A stretch of 64,000 bases of DNA from Azonexus sp. Lineage in GTDB: Bacteria > Pseudomonadota > Gammaproteobacteria > Burkholderiales > Rhodocyclaceae. The position numbers were made by a program, and so were the translations under genes. The DNA lies in assembly GCF_030824335.1 (NCBI RefSeq), contig NZ_JAVBXX010000006.1, forward strand, positions 248,001-312,000, written 5' to 3'. The notes under the pieces are model-generated. The model searched no databases. It saw only the letters and a list, made by a program, of their open reading frames with translations, and was not told the DNA's origin. Below, piece by piece: positions 1 to 9,414 of the stretch (position 1 is the stretch's first letter; the number at the start of each line of letters is the position of its first letter).

Positions 1-578
1 AGGGCGAACTGGTGTGCACCAAACCTTTCCCGGTCATGCCGGTCGGTTTCTGGAACGATCCTGATGGCAGGAAATATCGCGCCGCTTACTTCGAGCGTTT
101 CGCTGATGTCTGGTGCCATGGCGATTTCTCGGAACTGACTGCGCATGACGGTGTGATCATCTATGGTCGTTCCGACGCCACGCTCAATCCGGGCGGTGTG
201 CGCATCGGGACGGCGGAAATCTACCGGCAGGTCGAACAATTGCCGGAAATTCTCGAGTCGCTGGTGATCGGCCAGGACTGGCCGCCAGGCAAGAACGACG
301 ATGTGCGGGTCGTGTTGTTCGTCAAGTTGCAGGACGGGCTGCAACTCGATCCCGGCTTGATCGAACGGGTGAAACAGCAGATCAAGGCCAATACCACGCC
401 GCGCCATGTGCCGGCCAAGGTGGTTCAGGTGCAGGATATTCCGCGCACCAAGTCGGGCAAGATCGTCGAACTGGCCGTGCGCAACGTGGTGCACGACCAG
501 CCGGTGAAAAATGTCGAGGCTCTGGCTAATCCCGAGGCGCTGGAATATTTCCGGGGACGCGCGGAACTGGCCGACTGA
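1..578 (+). CDS. aacS: acetoacetyl-CoA synthetase, C-terminal part (cut by window edge)
   Basis: This is the C-terminal third of an ANL-superfamily acyl-CoA ligase; the reading frame is open from base 3 and the true start lies outside the window. Motifs visible are [10 protein letters not shown], the [19 protein letters not shown] hinge region and RTKSGKIVE, which carries the lysine needed for adenylation. These fit acetoacetyl-CoA synthetase, which activates acetoacetate with ATP and CoA for use of ketone bodies or polyhydroxybutyrate breakdown products. Acetyl-CoA or propionyl-CoA synthetase are less likely because of the WCHGDF and EYFRGR segments. The last 53 bases overlap the end of the convergent acyltransferase gene. 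Confidence 0.85.
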   Translation, partial: GELVCTKPFPVMPVGFWNDPDGRKYRAAYFERFADVWCHGDFSELTAHDGVIIYGRSDATLNPGGVRIGTAEIYRQVEQLPEILESLVIGQDWPPGKNDDVRVVLFVKLQDGLQLDPGLIERVKQQIKANTTPRHVPAKVVQVQDIPRTKSGKIVELAVRNVVHDQPVKNVEALANPEALEYFRGRAELAD

Positions 579-1641
579 CGGTTGTCGGCCAACGCAGCTT
601 GGCCGACGGTTTTTCCACCCAGCGGTAGAACATCCAGCCGGCCAGCGTGCTGCTTGCCCAGGCGGTCAGCAGCACGAGGCAGGCGGCCTCCGGTGAGGCG
701 CTGCCGGAGAATACGAACAGGCCGTTGGCCAGAAGCAGCACCGGGAAGTGGATCAGGAAGACCGAATAGGAAATACGTCCGAGAAAGGCCAACGGACGGG
801 CATTCAGCCAGCGTTCCGGCCACTGGCTGTGCTGGCTGTAGCCGAGCAGCAAGGCCACGCCCAGGGCGAGGCCGATGCGCAGGCGAAAGTCGATGAGCAG
901 GGCAATGACCGTGAGCGCGGCGACAATGCCTAGCCAATTGCCGCCGGAGCGGCGTTCGCCCGCTTTATCGCTGCTCCCGTTGCTGGCCCAAAACACGGCA
1001 GCACCGAGGCCGTAGGAGCCGAAGAAATAGATCGCCCAGTTGTCCAGGCTGCTATCCAGATTGAACCAGAACAGCGAGGCGGCAGCCAGCCCGAGGACCA
1101 GGCTGCGGGCGCCAATGGCACCAAAGGCGCTGTGGCCGAGCCAGAGCAGGATAGCGATCACTGCGTACAGTTGAAAGTCGATGGCGACATACCAGACACC
1201 AGCCGACAAGGACTCGACACCCAAAATGCCGTGCAGCAGCAGCGCATGGGCCAGCCACTGCTTGATGCTGGCACGCGCCGGAATGGCCTCGTCGTCCATC
1301 AGGTGGTCGGCAATGGCCGAACAAATGATTGCGAGACTGATGGCAATCACGAACGGGACGGCCAGGCGCAGGTAGCGTCGGGCGATCAGGGTGAGCGGGT
1401 TGTCTTGCGGGCCCCGGCCGGCCGGAGCCAGGCTGCGTGCCGCGAGAAACCCGCCAATGACGAGAAACACTTGCACTGCGATCCGGCCATAGTCGGACAA
1501 CCATTCGCGCAGATCGGGAAAGGTCAGTCCGGCGCCGATGGCCAGCGGACCGTAGAGGACCAGATGATGGAGGACGATGAGTTGTGATGCGACGGCTTTC
1601 AGGGCGTCGATCAGTGTCATGCGTGACGGTTGTGGATTCAT
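526..1641 (-). CDS. acyltransferase family 3 (OafA-like) integral membrane protein
   Basis: A polytopic membrane protein of about 371 residues with roughly ten hydrophobic segments. The N-terminal [11 protein letters not shown] segment holds the histidines typical of acyltransferase-3 proteins, which move acetyl or other acyl groups onto surface sugars. The substrate cannot be told from sequence. The ATG at 1641 lies 10 bases after the trhP stop, with AGGAG directly touching it; the ATG at 1620 is an alternative, so the start is uncertain. Translation is probably coupled to trhP. The 3' end overlaps the convergent aacS gene. Confidence 0.75.
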   Translation of the reverse strand: MNPQPSRMTLIDALKAVASQLIVLHHLVLYGPLAIGAGLTFPDLREWLSDYGRIAVQVFLVIGGFLAARSLAPAGRGPQDNPLTLIARRYLRLAVPFVIAISLAIICSAIADHLMDDEAIPARASIKQWLAHALLLHGILGVESLSAGVWYVAIDFQLYAVIAILLWLGHSAFGAIGARSLVLGLAAASLFWFNLDSSLDNWAIYFFGSYGLGAAVFWASNGSSDKAGERRSGGNWLGIVAALTVIALLIDFRLRIGLALGVALLLGYSQHSQWPERWLNARPLAFLGRISYSVFLIHFPVLLLANGLFVFSGSASPEAACLVLLTAWASSTLAGWMFYRWVEKPSAKLRWPTTVSRPVPRVPGNIPAPRD

Positions 1642-1651
1642 CTCCTGACGG

Positions 1652-2956
1652 CTAGACGAAACGGGCGACGAAAGCACCGGTTTGATCTTCCGGCAGCGCA
1701 ATCCAGACCCGGTGGCCGCTGCCCGGTGCGACGCTGATCGGCTGGCCGTTCTTGTCTTCCATGCGCTCGATGTTGAGTTGCAGATTGCCTTTGGGATGCA
1801 CGGCTTCGATACGGTCGCCGACGCTGAACTTGTTCTTGACCTCGATTTCCATCAGGCCGCGTGCTGCATCGAAACGCACTGCATCGCCGGCGTACTGGCT
1901 GCGGTCGGATTCGGAATGGCCGCGCAGGTAGTTCTGATATTCGGCATCGTGGTGGCGCTGGTAGAAGCCGTCGGTGTAGCCACGGTTGGCCAGGTTTTCC
2001 AGTTCGGACAACAGTTCCGGATTGAACGGGCGACCGGCCACCGCATCGTCGATGGCCTGACGATAGGCTTGGCAAGTGCGGGCGACGTAGTAGGGGCTCT
2101 TGGTCCGGCCTTCAATCTTCAACGAGTCGACGCCGATTTCGACCAAGCGATGTACATGCTCGATGGCGCGCAGGTCGCGGGAGTTCATGATGTAGGTGCC
2201 GTGTTCGTCTTCCTCGATCGGCATCAGTTCGCCCGGACGCTGTTTTTCTTCGAGCAGGATTTCCTGATCGCGGTTTTGGTGGAATTTGATCGGTTGACCG
2301 CAAGAATCGGTATTGGCGGGCAATTCTCCCCCCGTGGTCGATACCTTGTAATCCCAGCGGCAGGAGTTGGTGCAGCTGCCCTGGTTCGGATCGCGGTGGT
2401 TGAAGTAGCCGGAAAGCAGGCAGCGGCCCGAGTAGGCGATGCAGAGCGCGCCATGGACGAAGACTTCCAGTTCGACATCCGGGCATTCCTGGCGGATTTC
2501 GGCGACTTCGTCGAGCGACAGTTCGCGCGACAAAATAATGCGGTCAACCCCCATTTTTTTCCAGAAACGCACCGCCGCCCAATTCACCGTGTTGGCCTGC
2601 ACCGACAGATGGATGACCTGTTCCGGCCATTGTTCGCGCACCATGTCGATCAGCCCTGGGTCGGACATGATCAGCGCATCCGGCTTCAGGGCGATGACCG
2701 GCGCCATGTCGGCGAGGTAGGTCTTCAGTTTGGCGTTGTGCGGAAAAATGTTGCTGACGACAAAAAACTGCTTGCCCTGGCCGTGCGCCTCGGCAATTGC
2801 CTCGCCCAATGTTTCGATGTGACCGAACTCGTTATTGCGCACGCGCAGGCTGTAACGCGGCTGGCCGGCGTAGATTGCATCGGCGCCAAAGGCAAAGGCC
2901 GTGCGCATCATATCGAGCGAGCCGGCGGGGGCGAGAAGTTCGGGGGCCTTGCGCAT
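1652..2956 (-). CDS. trhP: prephenate-dependent tRNA uridine(34) hydroxylase, U32 peptidase family
   Basis: 434 residues, close to E. coli TrhP/YegQ. The N-terminus MRKAPELLAPAGSLDMMRTA and the U32 signature around ELEVFVHGALCIAYSGRC are clear, and the cysteines in GRCLLS, GSCTNSCRW and the later CGQ segment fit the family's Fe-S/ligand positions. The family hydroxylates U34 of tRNAs to ho5U, the precursor of cmo5U/mcmo5U. Despite its family name no protease role is expected. It is divergent from rng with a 56-base gap, and shares its transcript with the acyltransferase behind it. Confidence 0.87.
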   Translation of the reverse strand: MRKAPELLAPAGSLDMMRTAFAFGADAIYAGQPRYSLRVRNNEFGHIETLGEAIAEAHGQGKQFFVVSNIFPHNAKLKTYLADMAPVIALKPDALIMSDPGLIDMVREQWPEQVIHLSVQANTVNWAAVRFWKKMGVDRIILSRELSLDEVAEIRQECPDVELEVFVHGALCIAYSGRCLLSGYFNHRDPNQGSCTNSCRWDYKVSTTGGELPANTDSCGQPIKFHQNRDQEILLEEKQRPGELMPIEEDEHGTYIMNSRDLRAIEHVHRLVEIGVDSLKIEGRTKSPYYVARTCQAYRQAIDDAVAGRPFNPELLSELENLANRGYTDGFYQRHHDAEYQNYLRGHSESDRSQYAGDAVRFDAARGLMEIEVKNKFSVGDRIEAVHPKGNLQLNIERMEDKNGQPISVAPGSGHRVWIALPEDQTGAFVARFV

Positions 2957-3012
2957 AGTAGAATCCAGACTTGAGCGGGAGAAACCGCAGAAAACCGTGC
3001 ATTGTAGAGCCT

Positions 3013-4476
3013 ATGTCCGAAGAAATCCTGATCAACTTCACGCCGCAGGAAACGCGCGTTGCCGTGATGCAACAAGGTGTCGTGCAGGAATTGCACATCG
3101 AGCGCACGGCCAGTCGCGGGCTGGTCGGCAATGTTTATCTCGGGCGCATCGTGCGCATCCTGCCCGGCATGCAATCAGCGTTTGTCGATGTCGGGCTGGA
3201 GCGCACCGCTTTTCTGCATGTGGCCGATATCTGGTTGCCGCGTGAATCCAGCCAGGAGCGGGCTGGTGAACGGCCGATCGAAAAGATGTTGCATGAAGGT
3301 CAGAGCATCGTCGTCCAGGTGGTCAAGGACCCGATTGGAACCAAGGGCGCCCGCTTGTCGACGCAGATTTCGATTGCCGGCCGCATGCTGGTGTATCTGC
3401 CGCAGGAAAAGCACATCGGGATTTCGCAGCGCATTGAGGCGGAAGCCGAGCGCGAAATCCTGCGCGAAAAAATCACCCGCCTGGTGCCGGCCGATGAGCC
3501 GGGTGGTTTCATCGTGCGGACGATGGCCGAGAATGCCAGCGACGAAGAGTTTGCCACCGACATCGGTTATCTGCGCAAGACCTGGGCCGATATTCGCGAC
3601 AAGGCGCGCACCTGCGCACCACCCAGTTTGTTGTATCAGGAGTTGTCACTGGGGCAGCGCGTGCTGCGTGATTTCGTCAATCCGGAAACTTCGCGCATCG
3701 TGATCGACTCGCGAGAAAACTTCCAGAAACTGAACGGTTTTGCCGAGGAGTACACACCGGCTGTGTTGCCGATGCTGGAGCATTACACCGGCCAGCGTCC
3801 ATTGTTCGATCTGCATGGCGTCGAGGAGGAAATCCAGAAGGCGCTGGCCCGCCGGGTCGATCTGAAGTCCGGCGGCTATCTGATCATCGACCAGACCGAG
3901 GCGATGACGACCATTGACGTCAATACCGGCGGTTTTGTCGGCGTGCGCAATTTCGACGACACGATCTTCAAAACCAATCTGGAAGCGGCGGTGACCATCG
4001 CTCGCCAGCTCCGCTTGCGCAACTTGGGCGGCATCATCATTGTCGATTTCATCGACATGGAGAACGAGGAGCACAAGAAGGCAGTGCTCGACGAGTTCAA
4101 CAAGGCACTGGCGCGCGATCACACGCGTCTTACGGTCAACGGTTTTACGCAGCTCGGTTTGGTCGAGATGACGCGTAAACGCACCCGCGAATCGCTGGCC
4201 CATGTGCTGTGCGAGCCTTGCCCGACCTGCGGCGGGCGTGGCGAGGTCAAGACCGCGCGTACCGTGGCCTACGAAATCCTGCGCGAATTGCTGCGCGAGG
4301 CGCGCCAGTTCAATGCCCGCGAATACCGGATTCTGGCTGGGCCGGACGTTGTCGATCTGTTCCTCGACGAGGAGTCGCAATCGCTGGCGATGCTTTCCGA
4401 TTTCATCGGTAAAGCTGTTTCACTGCAATCCGAACCCAGTTATTCGCCCGAGCAATACGACATCGTTCTGATGTAA
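3013..4476 (+). CDS. rng: ribonuclease G
   Basis: 487 residues, the length of E. coli RNase G (489). An N-terminal S1 RNA-binding domain (about residues 35-125, GNVYLGRIVRILPGMQSAFV) is followed by the RNase E/G catalytic core with metal-binding aspartates in TTIDVNTGGFVG and IIIVDFIDM, and the zinc-link cysteines in EPCPTCGGRGE. It trims the 5' end of 16S rRNA and takes part in mRNA decay. The long C-terminal scaffold of RNase E is absent, so this is RNase G. The start is set at MSEEILINF, matching the family; an in-frame codon at 2971 would add an unsupported 14-residue extension. Confidence 0.95.
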   Translation: MSEEILINFTPQETRVAVMQQGVVQELHIERTASRGLVGNVYLGRIVRILPGMQSAFVDVGLERTAFLHVADIWLPRESSQERAGERPIEKMLHEGQSIVVQVVKDPIGTKGARLSTQISIAGRMLVYLPQEKHIGISQRIEAEAEREILREKITRLVPADEPGGFIVRTMAENASDEEFATDIGYLRKTWADIRDKARTCAPPSLLYQELSLGQRVLRDFVNPETSRIVIDSRENFQKLNGFAEEYTPAVLPMLEHYTGQRPLFDLHGVEEEIQKALARRVDLKSGGYLIIDQTEAMTTIDVNTGGFVGVRNFDDTIFKTNLEAAVTIARQLRLRNLGGIIIVDFIDMENEEHKKAVLDEFNKALARDHTRLTVNGFTQLGLVEMTRKRTRESLAHVLCEPCPTCGGRGEVKTARTVAYEILRELLREARQFNAREYRILAGPDVVDLFLDEESQSLAMLSDFIGKAVSLQSEPSYSPEQYDIVLM

Positions 4477-4495
4477 ATCAACCAAGGAGAGAGGC

Positions 4496-5371
4496 ATGGA
4501 CCACAAAGCAGAATTCGATAGTCTGGTGCCGGCACAAGGCTTTGACCGGCGCAGTTTTCTGGTTACCAGCCTGGGCGCCGGTTTTGCCTTGGCAACCCTG
4601 CCGGTGGCCGCGCAGACAGCCATCAGGACAGATGTCGCAGGTTTGTTGGAAGGCGAGGTCAAGGTGCCGGTTGGCGATGGGGAAATGGTGGCCTACCGCG
4701 CCGCGCCGGAGGGCGTCGCGAAAGCCCCGGTGGTATTGCTGATCTCGGAAATTTTCGGTGTCCATGAATACATCCGCGACACCGCACGCCGACTGGCCAA
4801 GCTCGGCTATTTCGTCATCGCCCCGGAACTGTTCGCCCGCCAGGGCGATCCGCGCAAGATCGACAGCATTGCCGAAATCATCGACAAGATCAGCAGCAAG
4901 ACGCCGGACGCCGAAGTCATGGCTGATCTCGACGCCAGCGTTGCCTGGGCGGCGAAGCAGGGGGCCGACACGAGGCGCCTGGCGATCACCGGTTTCTGCT
5001 GGGGCGGCCGCATCACCTGGCTGTACAGCGCCCACAATCCGGGCGTCAAGGCTGGCGTTGCCTGGTACGGTCGGCTGGTCAGCCCGGTCAATCAATATAC
5101 GCCGCGCCACCCGATCGACTTGGTCGGCGAACTGAAGGCGCCGGTACTTGGTCTTTATGGTGGGGTCGACACCGGCATTCCGGTGGAAACGGTCGATGCC
5201 ATGGAAGTTGCGCTGAAAAAGGGCGGTTCGGCGGCGCAGGCTTCGCGCCTCCATCTTTACGATAATGCACCGCATGCCTTTCACGCCGACTATCGGCCCA
5301 GTTACCGCAAGGAAGAGGCTGAGGATGGCTGGCGGCGCATGTTGGACTGGTTCCGCAAGAATGGCGTCTGA
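4496..5371 (+). CDS. dienelactone hydrolase family protein with Tat signal
   Basis: 291 residues of alpha/beta-hydrolase fold. The N-terminus has a twin-arginine motif (DRRSFLVTS) followed by a hydrophobic stretch and an AQTA cleavage-like site, so export folded to the periplasm is expected. Catalytic residues fit the dienelactone hydrolase triad: Cys in GFCWGG, Asp in GGVDTGIP and His in NAPHAFH, with the Glu of SEIFG. The natural substrate is unknown; many periplasmic homologues are not tied to chloroaromatic breakdown. An AAGGAGAG ribosome site stands 6 bases before the ATG, and the gene follows rng by 19 bases. Confidence 0.85.
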   Translation: MDHKAEFDSLVPAQGFDRRSFLVTSLGAGFALATLPVAAQTAIRTDVAGLLEGEVKVPVGDGEMVAYRAAPEGVAKAPVVLLISEIFGVHEYIRDTARRLAKLGYFVIAPELFARQGDPRKIDSIAEIIDKISSKTPDAEVMADLDASVAWAAKQGADTRRLAITGFCWGGRITWLYSAHNPGVKAGVAWYGRLVSPVNQYTPRHPIDLVGELKAPVLGLYGGVDTGIPVETVDAMEVALKKGGSAAQASRLHLYDNAPHAFHADYRPSYRKEEAEDGWRRMLDWFRKNGV

Positions 5372-5439
5372 ACGCCATTGCAAGGCACGAAAGGGCGCAT
5401 TCGTGCTACCCTTCGCGCCTTGATCTGATCGCATTCATT

Positions 5440-5868
5440 ATGACTACTGCTGAATCTGCCACTCCCGCTGCTACTGACAAACCGAATGACATCCGTGCCT
5501 TGTTGAAGGATTTGCAAGCGCGTTACGATGTTTTTCGCAACTTTAGCCCGCTCGCCATCGGTATCGACAAGCAGTTGTTTGCCGAATTGCCGGAACTGAG
5601 CAAGAAATCTGTTCGCTTGGCCATGCGCAGTCACACCATGGCGACCCGGTATCTGAAGGAAATGGAGAAGGCCACGCACCGTCTGAATCTTGATGGCACG
5701 CCGGCCGGTGAAGTGACCGATGAAAATCGTCAGCACGCGACCGAGTTGCTGAAGGAGCGTTTCAAGAAGCAGGCCGAGCAGCGCAAGGCTGTCGAGGCTG
5801 CGGCCAAGGCAGAAGCTGTCAAGCAGCAGAAGCTGCAGCAATTGACGGAAAAATTCGCCCGCAAGTAA
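5440..5868 (+). CDS. ProQ/FinO-domain RNA chaperone
   Basis: 142 residues. The FinO/ProQ fold is recognisable from DIRALLKDLQARYDVFRN, the FSPLAIGIDKQL core and LAMRSHTMATRYLKEM, with a C-terminal Lys/Ala/Gln-rich tail that is probably helical and RNA-binding. The protein is a short member: it has only the FinO domain and a basic tail, without the Tudor-like C-terminal domain of E. coli ProQ. Members bind structured small RNAs and mRNA 3' ends. It stands alone between the hydrolase and the convergent GGDEF-EAL gene. Confidence 0.88.
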   Translation: MTTAESATPAATDKPNDIRALLKDLQARYDVFRNFSPLAIGIDKQLFAELPELSKKSVRLAMRSHTMATRYLKEMEKATHRLNLDGTPAGEVTDENRQHATELLKERFKKQAEQRKAVEAAAKAEAVKQQKLQQLTEKFARK

Positions 5869-5934
5869 GTTGACCGCAGAAGCGGGCGTCCAGCCCGCCG
5901 GGCGGCATTTCCCTGTGCTTCGATTATTTCAGGA

Positions 5935-7782
5935 TCAGTCCGCCAGGTCGCCGGACCATAAGTCGACTGTTCCATTCAGCGTGCTCGGTTTGTGCGCGCG
6001 CAGGAAATCTTCGACCTCGGTGAGCGGTAGCGGTTTGCTGATCAAATAGCCCTGGATCTGGTCACAGCCAACAGAGAGCAGGTAATTCAGCTGGCCTGCT
6101 GTCTCGACCCCTTCCGCTACCACGCTTAGCCCCAGTTTGTGGGCCAGGAGTACGGTGACGTCGCAGATGTTCGCATCATTCGGATCGGTTTCAATATCCT
6201 TGACGAATGAACGGTCAATCTTGAGTGTGCCGATCGGAAACAGTTTCAGATAGGCCAGGGACGAATAACCGGTACCAAAGTCGTCGATGGCCAGTGTCAC
6301 GCCGCGCTCGCGAATCGCGTGCATGGTGGCAATCACCGTCTCAACATCCTGCATCACCATGCTTTCGGTGATTTCGAGGTCCAGCAGGTGGGCGGGGAGT
6401 CCCGTGCTGGCGAGCACCCGGTCGATCAACTGGGGGACTTGGCCGTACTGAAACTGACGGGCTGAGAGGTTGACCGCAACAGATAGCTCAAGACCCTGGT
6501 GCTGGTTGATGGCATGCACGTCACGACAGGCGGTTTCGAGTATCCATTCGCCCAGTGGCAGGATCATGCCGGTTTCCTCGGCCAGTGGAATAAATTCGGC
6601 CGGTGACATCAGGCTGCCATTTTCCCGGCGCCAGCGCACCAGCGCTTCAAGGCCGGTGGTTTTGCCGCTGGCCAGATCGATTTTTGGCTGGTAAGCCAAT
6701 GCAAAGCCGCTGCTGGCCAAGGCCCGGCGCATTTCGCTTTCAATCTGAAAGCGGTTGTTGCTGCTTTGGTTCATCGCTTCCGAAAAGAAGCGGAAGTTGT
6801 TGCCACCTGCCTGGCGCATATCATCCAGCGCGGTTTCCACGCAGCACATCAAGCCTTCAAGGGTTTTTGAGTTCTGAGGATAGACGGCAATGCCAATGGA
6901 CGCCGAGAGGTAAATTTCCTGACCATCGATCAGAAAAGGTGTTTCGAAAGCGCGGGTCAGTCGGCGCGCACCAATTGCCGCGTTTTCCGGCGCGGCAAGA
7001 TCGGCCAGAATGAAAGTGAATTCGTCCCCGTCATAGCGGGAAATTGTGTCTGCCGAGCGCTCCATCGAATTGTTTTCGCGCGCCATCAGGTCGGTTTTGC
7101 GAATGTTTTCGGTGAGTCTGGCGGCAACCATCTGGATCAGTCGGTCTCCTGCGACATAGCCCAGGTTTTCGTTAACTTTGCGGAAGCGGTCCAGATTCAA
7201 TAACAGCAAACCAACATTGCATTTACGGCGGTCGGCGATGCGGAATTCGTGTTCAAGTCGATTGCGGAACAGCACCTTGTTGGCCAGGCCGGTCAGCGAG
7301 TCGTAGTGGGTGCGCCGCTCAAGCTCGGATTCCAGCGCCTTCTGTTCCGTCAGGTCTTCGAACATGGCGACGTAGTTTACGACCCGTCCGGTTTCATCAA
7401 GCAGGCGGCTGATGGTCAGGTGCTTGGGATAGGCTTCGCCACTTTGCCGACGATCCCAGATTTCTCCTTCCCAGTAATTTTCCTGTTCCAGCGCATCCCA
7501 CATCTGCTTGTAGAACGCGGCATCGTGACGCCCCGATTTGCCAATCGATGGCGGTTTGCCTATTGCTTCCTCGCGGCTGAAGCCGCTCATCGCGACGTAG
7601 GCGTCGTTAACTTCACAAATTATGTTTTCGGAATCGGTGAATACGACAGCTTGCCGGCAACGTTCCATGACGCGCCGTAGCAACTGAAATTGATTATGCA
7701 TGTCGCGATGGCCGTTGTCCCTCTGTTTTGGGGCGTCCGGTAGCTGTGTTTCCGTGGCAGTCATATCGGCGATTGTCGCCAT
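5935..7782 (-). CDS. PAS-GGDEF-EAL cyclic-di-GMP signalling protein
   Basis: About 615 residues. Order: PAS sensor (about 40-150, AVVFTDSENIICEVNDAY), GGDEF domain (about 165-330, active-site motif RYDGDEF) and EAL domain (about 365-605). The EAL domain keeps LEALVRW, the ESMVMQD segment, DDFGTGYSS and the DRSFV loop, so phosphodiesterase activity is plausible. The GGDEF signature reads DGDEF, compatible with either a cyclase or a GTP-sensing domain. No transmembrane segment is seen, so it is cytosolic. The start is uncertain (ATG at 7782, 7764 or 7701; no strong ribosome site at any). Confidence 0.9.
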   Translation of the reverse strand: MATIADMTATETQLPDAPKQRDNGHRDMHNQFQLLRRVMERCRQAVVFTDSENIICEVNDAYVAMSGFSREEAIGKPPSIGKSGRHDAAFYKQMWDALEQENYWEGEIWDRRQSGEAYPKHLTISRLLDETGRVVNYVAMFEDLTEQKALESELERRTHYDSLTGLANKVLFRNRLEHEFRIADRRKCNVGLLLLNLDRFRKVNENLGYVAGDRLIQMVAARLTENIRKTDLMARENNSMERSADTISRYDGDEFTFILADLAAPENAAIGARRLTRAFETPFLIDGQEIYLSASIGIAVYPQNSKTLEGLMCCVETALDDMRQAGGNNFRFFSEAMNQSSNNRFQIESEMRRALASSGFALAYQPKIDLASGKTTGLEALVRWRRENGSLMSPAEFIPLAEETGMILPLGEWILETACRDVHAINQHQGLELSVAVNLSARQFQYGQVPQLIDRVLASTGLPAHLLDLEITESMVMQDVETVIATMHAIRERGVTLAIDDFGTGYSSLAYLKLFPIGTLKIDRSFVKDIETDPNDANICDVTVLLAHKLGLSVVAEGVETAGQLNYLLSVGCDQIQGYLISKPLPLTEVEDFLRAHKPSTLNGTVDLWSGDLAD

Positions 7783-8165
7783 ACGAACCCGCAAGCCAGC
7801 ATCCCGGCTAGTGAAGGGCGGGTTGAGTGATGGCGGGTCGATGGGCTAAGCGTTGTCATGCGATTTGATGAAGCAATGGCGAAGATCGGTCGATCGGCTG
7901 GCTGGTGCAGAAAATGTTCGCCAATCTCAAGGTTGGAAAGTGTAGCGGGATTGTTGGGGAAGCAGGTAGCTGCTTTTTGTATATGGAGAAATTTTTTATG
8001 ACGTAGAGAAAAATGGGCCAGCAGCTCTGTATGGCCTGCTGAACTGCTCAACCTGGTTTCTGTGGGAAAAGCAGGAGGGAGGGCAAGCTGCGAGCGATTT
8101 TGTGCTTGGTGGCAATTACGGCGCTGTTTGAGCTTTGATAATTGACGACAAATCTGAGCTGGAAA
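7783..8165. other. gene-free stretch between EAL gene and tRNA-Lys pair
   Basis: About 380 bases without a believable gene. The base composition is more AT-rich than the coding neighbours. An open frame runs through it on the minus strand, but its residues (many His, Ser, Pro, Arg, no known family) look like a chance frame. It presumably carries the promoter of the leftward PAS-GGDEF-EAL gene. No repeat or RNA structure was seen other than the tRNA terminator at its right end. Confidence 0.5.
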
Positions 8166-8197
8166 CAAAAAAGGCTTGCGCCTAGGCGCAAGCCTTT
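8166..8197 (-). terminator. intrinsic terminator of the tRNA-Lys pair
   Basis: A perfect inverted repeat, AAAGGCTTGCGCC / GGCGCAAGCCTTT with a 2-base centre, ends in a T-rich run when read leftward. It lies just past the 3' end of the second tRNA. Confidence 0.85.
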
Positions 8198-8203
8198 GAA
8201 TTC

Positions 8204-8279
8204 TGGTGGGGCGCGACAGATTCGAACTGTCGACCTACGGATTAAGAGTCCGCTGCTCTACCAACTGAGCTAGCGCCCC
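8204..8279 (-). tRNA. tRNA-Lys (anticodon CUU)
   Basis: Read leftward the sequence folds as a full cloverleaf: acceptor GGGGCGC/GCGCCCC, D arm GCTC...GAGC, anticodon arm GCGGA-CTCTTAA-TCCGT giving anticodon CTT, T arm GACAG-TTCGAAT-CTGTC, discriminator A and an encoded CCA. It decodes AAG. The other tRNA-Lys lies 14 bases upstream on the same transcript. Confidence 0.96.
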
Positions 8280-8293
8280 AGAATTTTCCTGTT

Positions 8294-8369
8294 TGGTGGG
8301 TCGGGCGAGATTCGAACTCGCGACCAACGGATTAAAAGTCCGCTGCTCTACCGACTGAGCTACCGACCC
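8294..8369 (-). tRNA. tRNA-Lys (anticodon UUU)
   Basis: A complete leftward cloverleaf: acceptor GGGTCGG/CCGACCC, anticodon loop CTTTTAA giving anticodon TTT, T arm GCGAG/CTCGC, discriminator A and encoded CCA. It decodes AAA and AAG and is first in the tandem pair. The D arm and anticodon stem are nearly identical to the CUU copy, which suggests the pair arose by duplication, while acceptor and T stems differ. Confidence 0.97.
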
Positions 8370-8387
8370 GGCCCAAGGGAAGCGCGC

Positions 8388-8416
8388 ATTATATTAGCCT
8401 GTTTTGAGAACGTCAA
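8388..8416 (-). promoter_or_regulatory. sigma-70 promoter of the tRNA-Lys operon
   Basis: Read leftward: TTGACG, a 17-base spacer, then a perfect TATAAT, about 20 bases before the first tRNA. The GC-rich GCGCGC just after the -10 is the discriminator type known from stringently controlled stable-RNA promoters. Confidence 0.88.
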
Positions 8417-8451
8417 CGGTGTTGATTGGCTATTGAAATACGACGGATGTT

Positions 8452-9288
8452 TTAGAAGTGCAGTGCTGCGGCCAGGGATTCAACCTCGGCTGAGGCATCT
8501 TCAAGAATGCTGCTCAGCATTGCATCGTCGACCAAGGAGTCTATCAGTCCGGTTGCGCTTCCTGTCGTGAGGCTATCCGCTTCGTATAAAGGCGATTTGG
8601 CCGTGGAAAGTTCGTTGGCTAGCAGCAGGGTATCTCCCAAGCTGACGGGAGGGAGGGCGAGAAGTCCCTCCCACATGGATTCGATTGCTCGGGTCGTGCT
8701 CTCCGGGATATCCAGCCTCTTGAGAATGGCACGCCCGATGGTCGGTTCTGCCTGTTCAGCCCAGTCGGCAGGATCGCCTTTTAGCAGTCCAGGAAAGTCA
8801 GCTGCTCGGGAAATTAGATAGAAGCCGCCAATTTCGTGGACGATTCCGGCAAAAAAAGCGGTTTCAGGATCAAGGTGCGTGATTCTGCGCGCAATGACAT
8901 GGCACAGGGCGGCGACGTGAGCGGTGTGGTCCCATAGTTTTGCCGTGGCCTCGCGAAGCTCGGCTGATTTTGGTGAGCCTGCCATTTGCCGTGTTGTAAT
9001 GGCCATTGTCAGTGTGCGCGTTGTGCGCAAGCCAATACGGGATATTGCACTGTGCAATTCGGTGATTTCTCGCCCACTTCGGTTGTAGGCTGCGCTATTG
9101 GCAACTGAAACGACTCTTGCGGCAATAAGCGGTTCGCTCTTGATCAGTTGAACTGCCCGCTCTATGTGACAGTCCGGATCGTCTAGCTGGCGCAGTATTT
9201 TTAGCGAATTATCCAATCCTGTCGGGAAAGCAAGCTCTCCATTGCTGGCTTGTTCGGCGATCAGGGTGAGTGCTTCAATGCGTTCCAT
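8452..9288 (-). CDS. HDOD domain signalling protein
   Basis: 278 residues, almost all one HDOD domain: LKILRQLDDPDCHIERAVQL, EPLIAARVVSVANSAAYN and ISRIGLRTTRTL match the family core. HDOD proteins are HD-fold relatives that usually lack the catalytic HD pair and act in signal transduction or regulation. Here the equivalent region reads AGIVHEIGGFYL, with H-E in place of H-D, so enzyme activity is doubtful. It stands alone; no partner kinase or cyclase adjoins it. Confidence 0.85.
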   Translation of the reverse strand: MERIEALTLIAEQASNGELAFPTGLDNSLKILRQLDDPDCHIERAVQLIKSEPLIAARVVSVANSAAYNRSGREITELHSAISRIGLRTTRTLTMAITTRQMAGSPKSAELREATAKLWDHTAHVAALCHVIARRITHLDPETAFFAGIVHEIGGFYLISRAADFPGLLKGDPADWAEQAEPTIGRAILKRLDIPESTTRAIESMWEGLLALPPVSLGDTLLLANELSTAKSPLYEADSLTTGSATGLIDSLVDDAMLSSILEDASAEVESLAAALHF

Positions 9289-9414
9289 TGTCAGAGCTTA
9301 CCCCACCCCTGCTGGAAAGTGTGGCTCGGATAGATAGTTTGCATACCTCTTCTGCAATGCCGTCCTGTATTGGGGGTGTTTTCGGGAAAACATGAGAGTT
9401 TTTATGCTTCTCGC

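Noticed and set aside
5882..5898. GCGGGC/GCCCGC hairpin after the ProQ gene as a terminator
   Set aside because: The stem is short and no T-run follows on either strand.
7761..8168. A 135-residue leftward frame in the gap before the tRNA genes
   Set aside because: No ribosome site, no family, composition like a chance frame, and it overlaps the start of the GGDEF-EAL gene and the tRNA terminator.
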